From assembly GCA_963727635.1 (NCBI GenBank), contig CAVSHP010000025.1:62001-126000 (forward strand): DNA of 64,000 nt, written 5' to 3'. The stretch's first letter is position 1; every line of letters starts with the position of its first letter. The notes below the pieces were generated by a model. The model was given only the letters and a program-made list of their open reading frames with translations. It had not been told where the DNA came from and ran no database searches. A program made the translations under genes and the position numbers. Shown here one piece after another: positions 62,405-64,000 of this stretch. Source of the DNA: SZUA-36 sp963727635 (lineage in GTDB: Bacteria; Pseudomonadota; Gammaproteobacteria; Xanthomonadales; SZUA-36).

Positions 62405-64000
62405 CTTTCGTACCTGATATGCGCCGCCTCATCATCGCGGCCGGTGATACGGCGTGACACCTCGAGTGCGGCATCGAGGTCGAAGGCGGGTTCGTAACTC
62501 CGGTTCAGCAGGCGTTTTGAATAGACCAGCGGGAATTTTTTCATGGTTTCGAGAACCGGGTTCGGTGCGGTTGCGCCGAGACCGCAATGCGCTGTTTTTT
62601 GCATCAGCTGGCCGATCTTTTTCATTTCCTGCAGGTCGTAGCTGGTCGCATGACCGACCATGACCTTGTCGAGCAGGTTTTTCAACAGGTTGCCGCCGAT
62701 ACGGCAGGGTGTGCAGAAGCCACAACTCTCGTGGCAGAAAAACCGGCTGAAGTTCTGCACCATCTCCAGCAGGTCACGCTGCTGGTTGAATATCATGAAG
62801 GAACCGCCGGTCGGTACATCTTCAAAGGCGATTTTGCGGTAGAACTCCTGCGGCGGGATCGTCGTGCCGGCAGCGCCTGATACCTGCACTGCCTGCGTGT
62901 CGGAAGCGCCGCAGTCCGTCAGGATCTGGCGGATGGTTACACCATACGGGTATTCGTAGATACCCGGCCGTGCACAATCACCGCTGATACTCAGCAGCTT
63001 GGTGCCGCTGGACTGTTCGGTGCCGGCGGAACGAAACCAGCCGGAACCGAAAACAGCAATTCTCGCTGCTGCTACAAAGGTCTCGACATTATTGACCACC
63101 GTGGGCTGGTTTTGATAACCGCTGGTAACGGGGAAGGGTGGCCGGTTGCGTGGAATACCGCGTTTGCCTTCCAGTCGACTCGATCAGGGCGGATTCCTCA
63201 CCGCAGATATAGGCGCCGGCACCCATGTGGATTTCGATATCAAAATCGAAACCCTTGCGGCCAAGAATGTCCGTGCCGAGCAAGCCGGCATCACGTCGCT
63301 CCTGCAGCAATTTCTCCAGGGCAGGCCGCAGGTACAGATATTCACCACGCAGATACAGGAAGCCCTGTCTCGCACCGATGACACCCGCGCACATGGTCAT
63401 GCCTTCGAAAACGACATTGGCATAACTGTTGAGCAGGATCCTGTCCTTGAACGTGCCCGGTTCACCCTCGTCAGCATTGCACACGACATAGTGATCGCGG
63501 CCCGGTGCATCACGGCACAACCGCCATTTGGCTCGCGGTCTTGAAACCGGCGCCGCCGCGTCCGCGTAAACCCGATTTGTCGATCGATTCAAGCAAAGCC
63601 TCGCTGCCCTTGACGGCAAAGGCTTCGATGGCGCTGCCGCGGGTGATCACATCGTCGAGCAGCTTGTCACGCCGTTGTATGTTGTCCTCGATAATGAAAA
63701 ATTTCTTTGGCCACCTGGTAACGGGGATACCGGCTTCGATGAGGCCGACCATCTTGTGCATGCGGTCCTGGTCCAGGCGGGAAACCGCCAGGCCATTAAC
63801 CAGTAAAGCCGGACCCTGGTCACAGATTCCGGTACACGAGGTCAGGGAAACACACACACGGCCGTCGGCCCTCGGTACGCCGGGTTTGACGCCCAGCTTC
63901 TCGCACATGACTTTCGAGCAGCGGCAGGTTGCCGAGCATCCGGTCGGTGATGTTGTCACTGAAGCGGATATCAAAATCACCACGGGGCTTTGTGCTCAAA
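62401..64000 (-). CDS. hoxF: Hydrogenase diaphorase subunit HoxF (NADH-binding), 5' end outside window, frameshifted
   Basis: The N-terminal part is NuoE-like, with a [2Fe-2S] Cys set in RVCVSLTSCTGICDQGPALL. The NuoF-like part has GLRGRGGAGFKTASQMA, VVCNADEGEPGTFKDRILLN (FMN/NAD), GAGAYICGEESALIES, and FFCHESCGFCTPCRIGGNLL plus a later HCGLG ([4Fe-4S]). This matches fused HoxF of NAD-reducing hydrogenases, which oxidises or reduces NAD(H). Indels near 63910, 63530 and 63178 break the frame. The reading frame is open at the right edge, so the start is missing. Confidence 0.87.

Overview
The window looks like a chromosomal segment of a free-living, Gram-negative gammaproteobacterium, probably marine or sedimentary. 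Evidence is a LpxL-type acyltransferase, a Bcr/CflA exporter, ArfB, a MetZ-type methionine route, and an NAD-linked group 3d-type [NiFe] hydrogenase. I cannot name the genus from sequence alone. No rRNA, tRNA, CRISPR array or intact transposase was seen.

Layout. 0-2.1 kb: end of a secreted multihaem cytochrome with duplicated fibronectin-III units, closed by a hairpin terminator. 2.2-3.7 kb: a PaiB-like flavoprotein and a ZIP metal transporter. 3.85-5.07 kb: three attC-like sites framing a cupin gene and a broken GNAT/dioxygenase chimera, which looks like an integron cassette array without an integrase. It is followed by a truncated VIT1 gene. 5.6-11.6 kb: a plus-strand run of small genes (DUF2721, VOC proteins, TMEM175-like channel, DODA-type dioxygenase, OsmC). 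11.7-17.6 kb: a thiamine-diphosphate enzyme and a flavin dehydrogenase, divergent from an acyl-CoA dehydrogenase and a thiopurine methyltransferase. 17.6-23.8 kb: minus-strand block of two methyltransferases, a GT39-like membrane protein, an MFS exporter and a radical SAM enzyme. The latter is divergent from pyruvate phosphate dikinase across a region with an FNR-like box and a 13-bp inverted repeat.

27-41.6 kb: mixed metabolic genes (SDR, metallo-beta-lactamase fold, ATP-grasp, D-2-hydroxyacid dehydrogenase), an arsR-permease-thioredoxin operon, an alpha/beta hydrolase, a BON lipoprotein, an amidohydrolase and a large metzincin-like protease. 41.7-48.6 kb is the most interesting part: one minus-strand operon for a type II fatty-acid/polyketide-like pathway (ACP, dehydratase, chain-length-factor-like KS, catalytic KS, ketoreductase, zinc-type reductase, lipid A-type acyltransferase, Sfp-type phosphopantetheinyl transferase). 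48.8-58.6 kb: hemerythrin, serine hydrolase, metZ, two response regulators, two membrane proteins, an SQR-like flavoprotein and arfB. 58.6-59.06 kb: an intergenic mosaic of inverted repeats. 59-64 kb: hox hydrogenase genes F-U-Y-H plus a maturation protease, running off the right edge.

Many genes carry single-base frameshifts while keeping every catalytic motif. They are densest at 43.5-47.9 kb and in the hox genes. I read most of these as uncorrected assembly indels rather than real decay, but this cannot be settled from one sequence. Frameshifted genes are given over their full reconstructed span.
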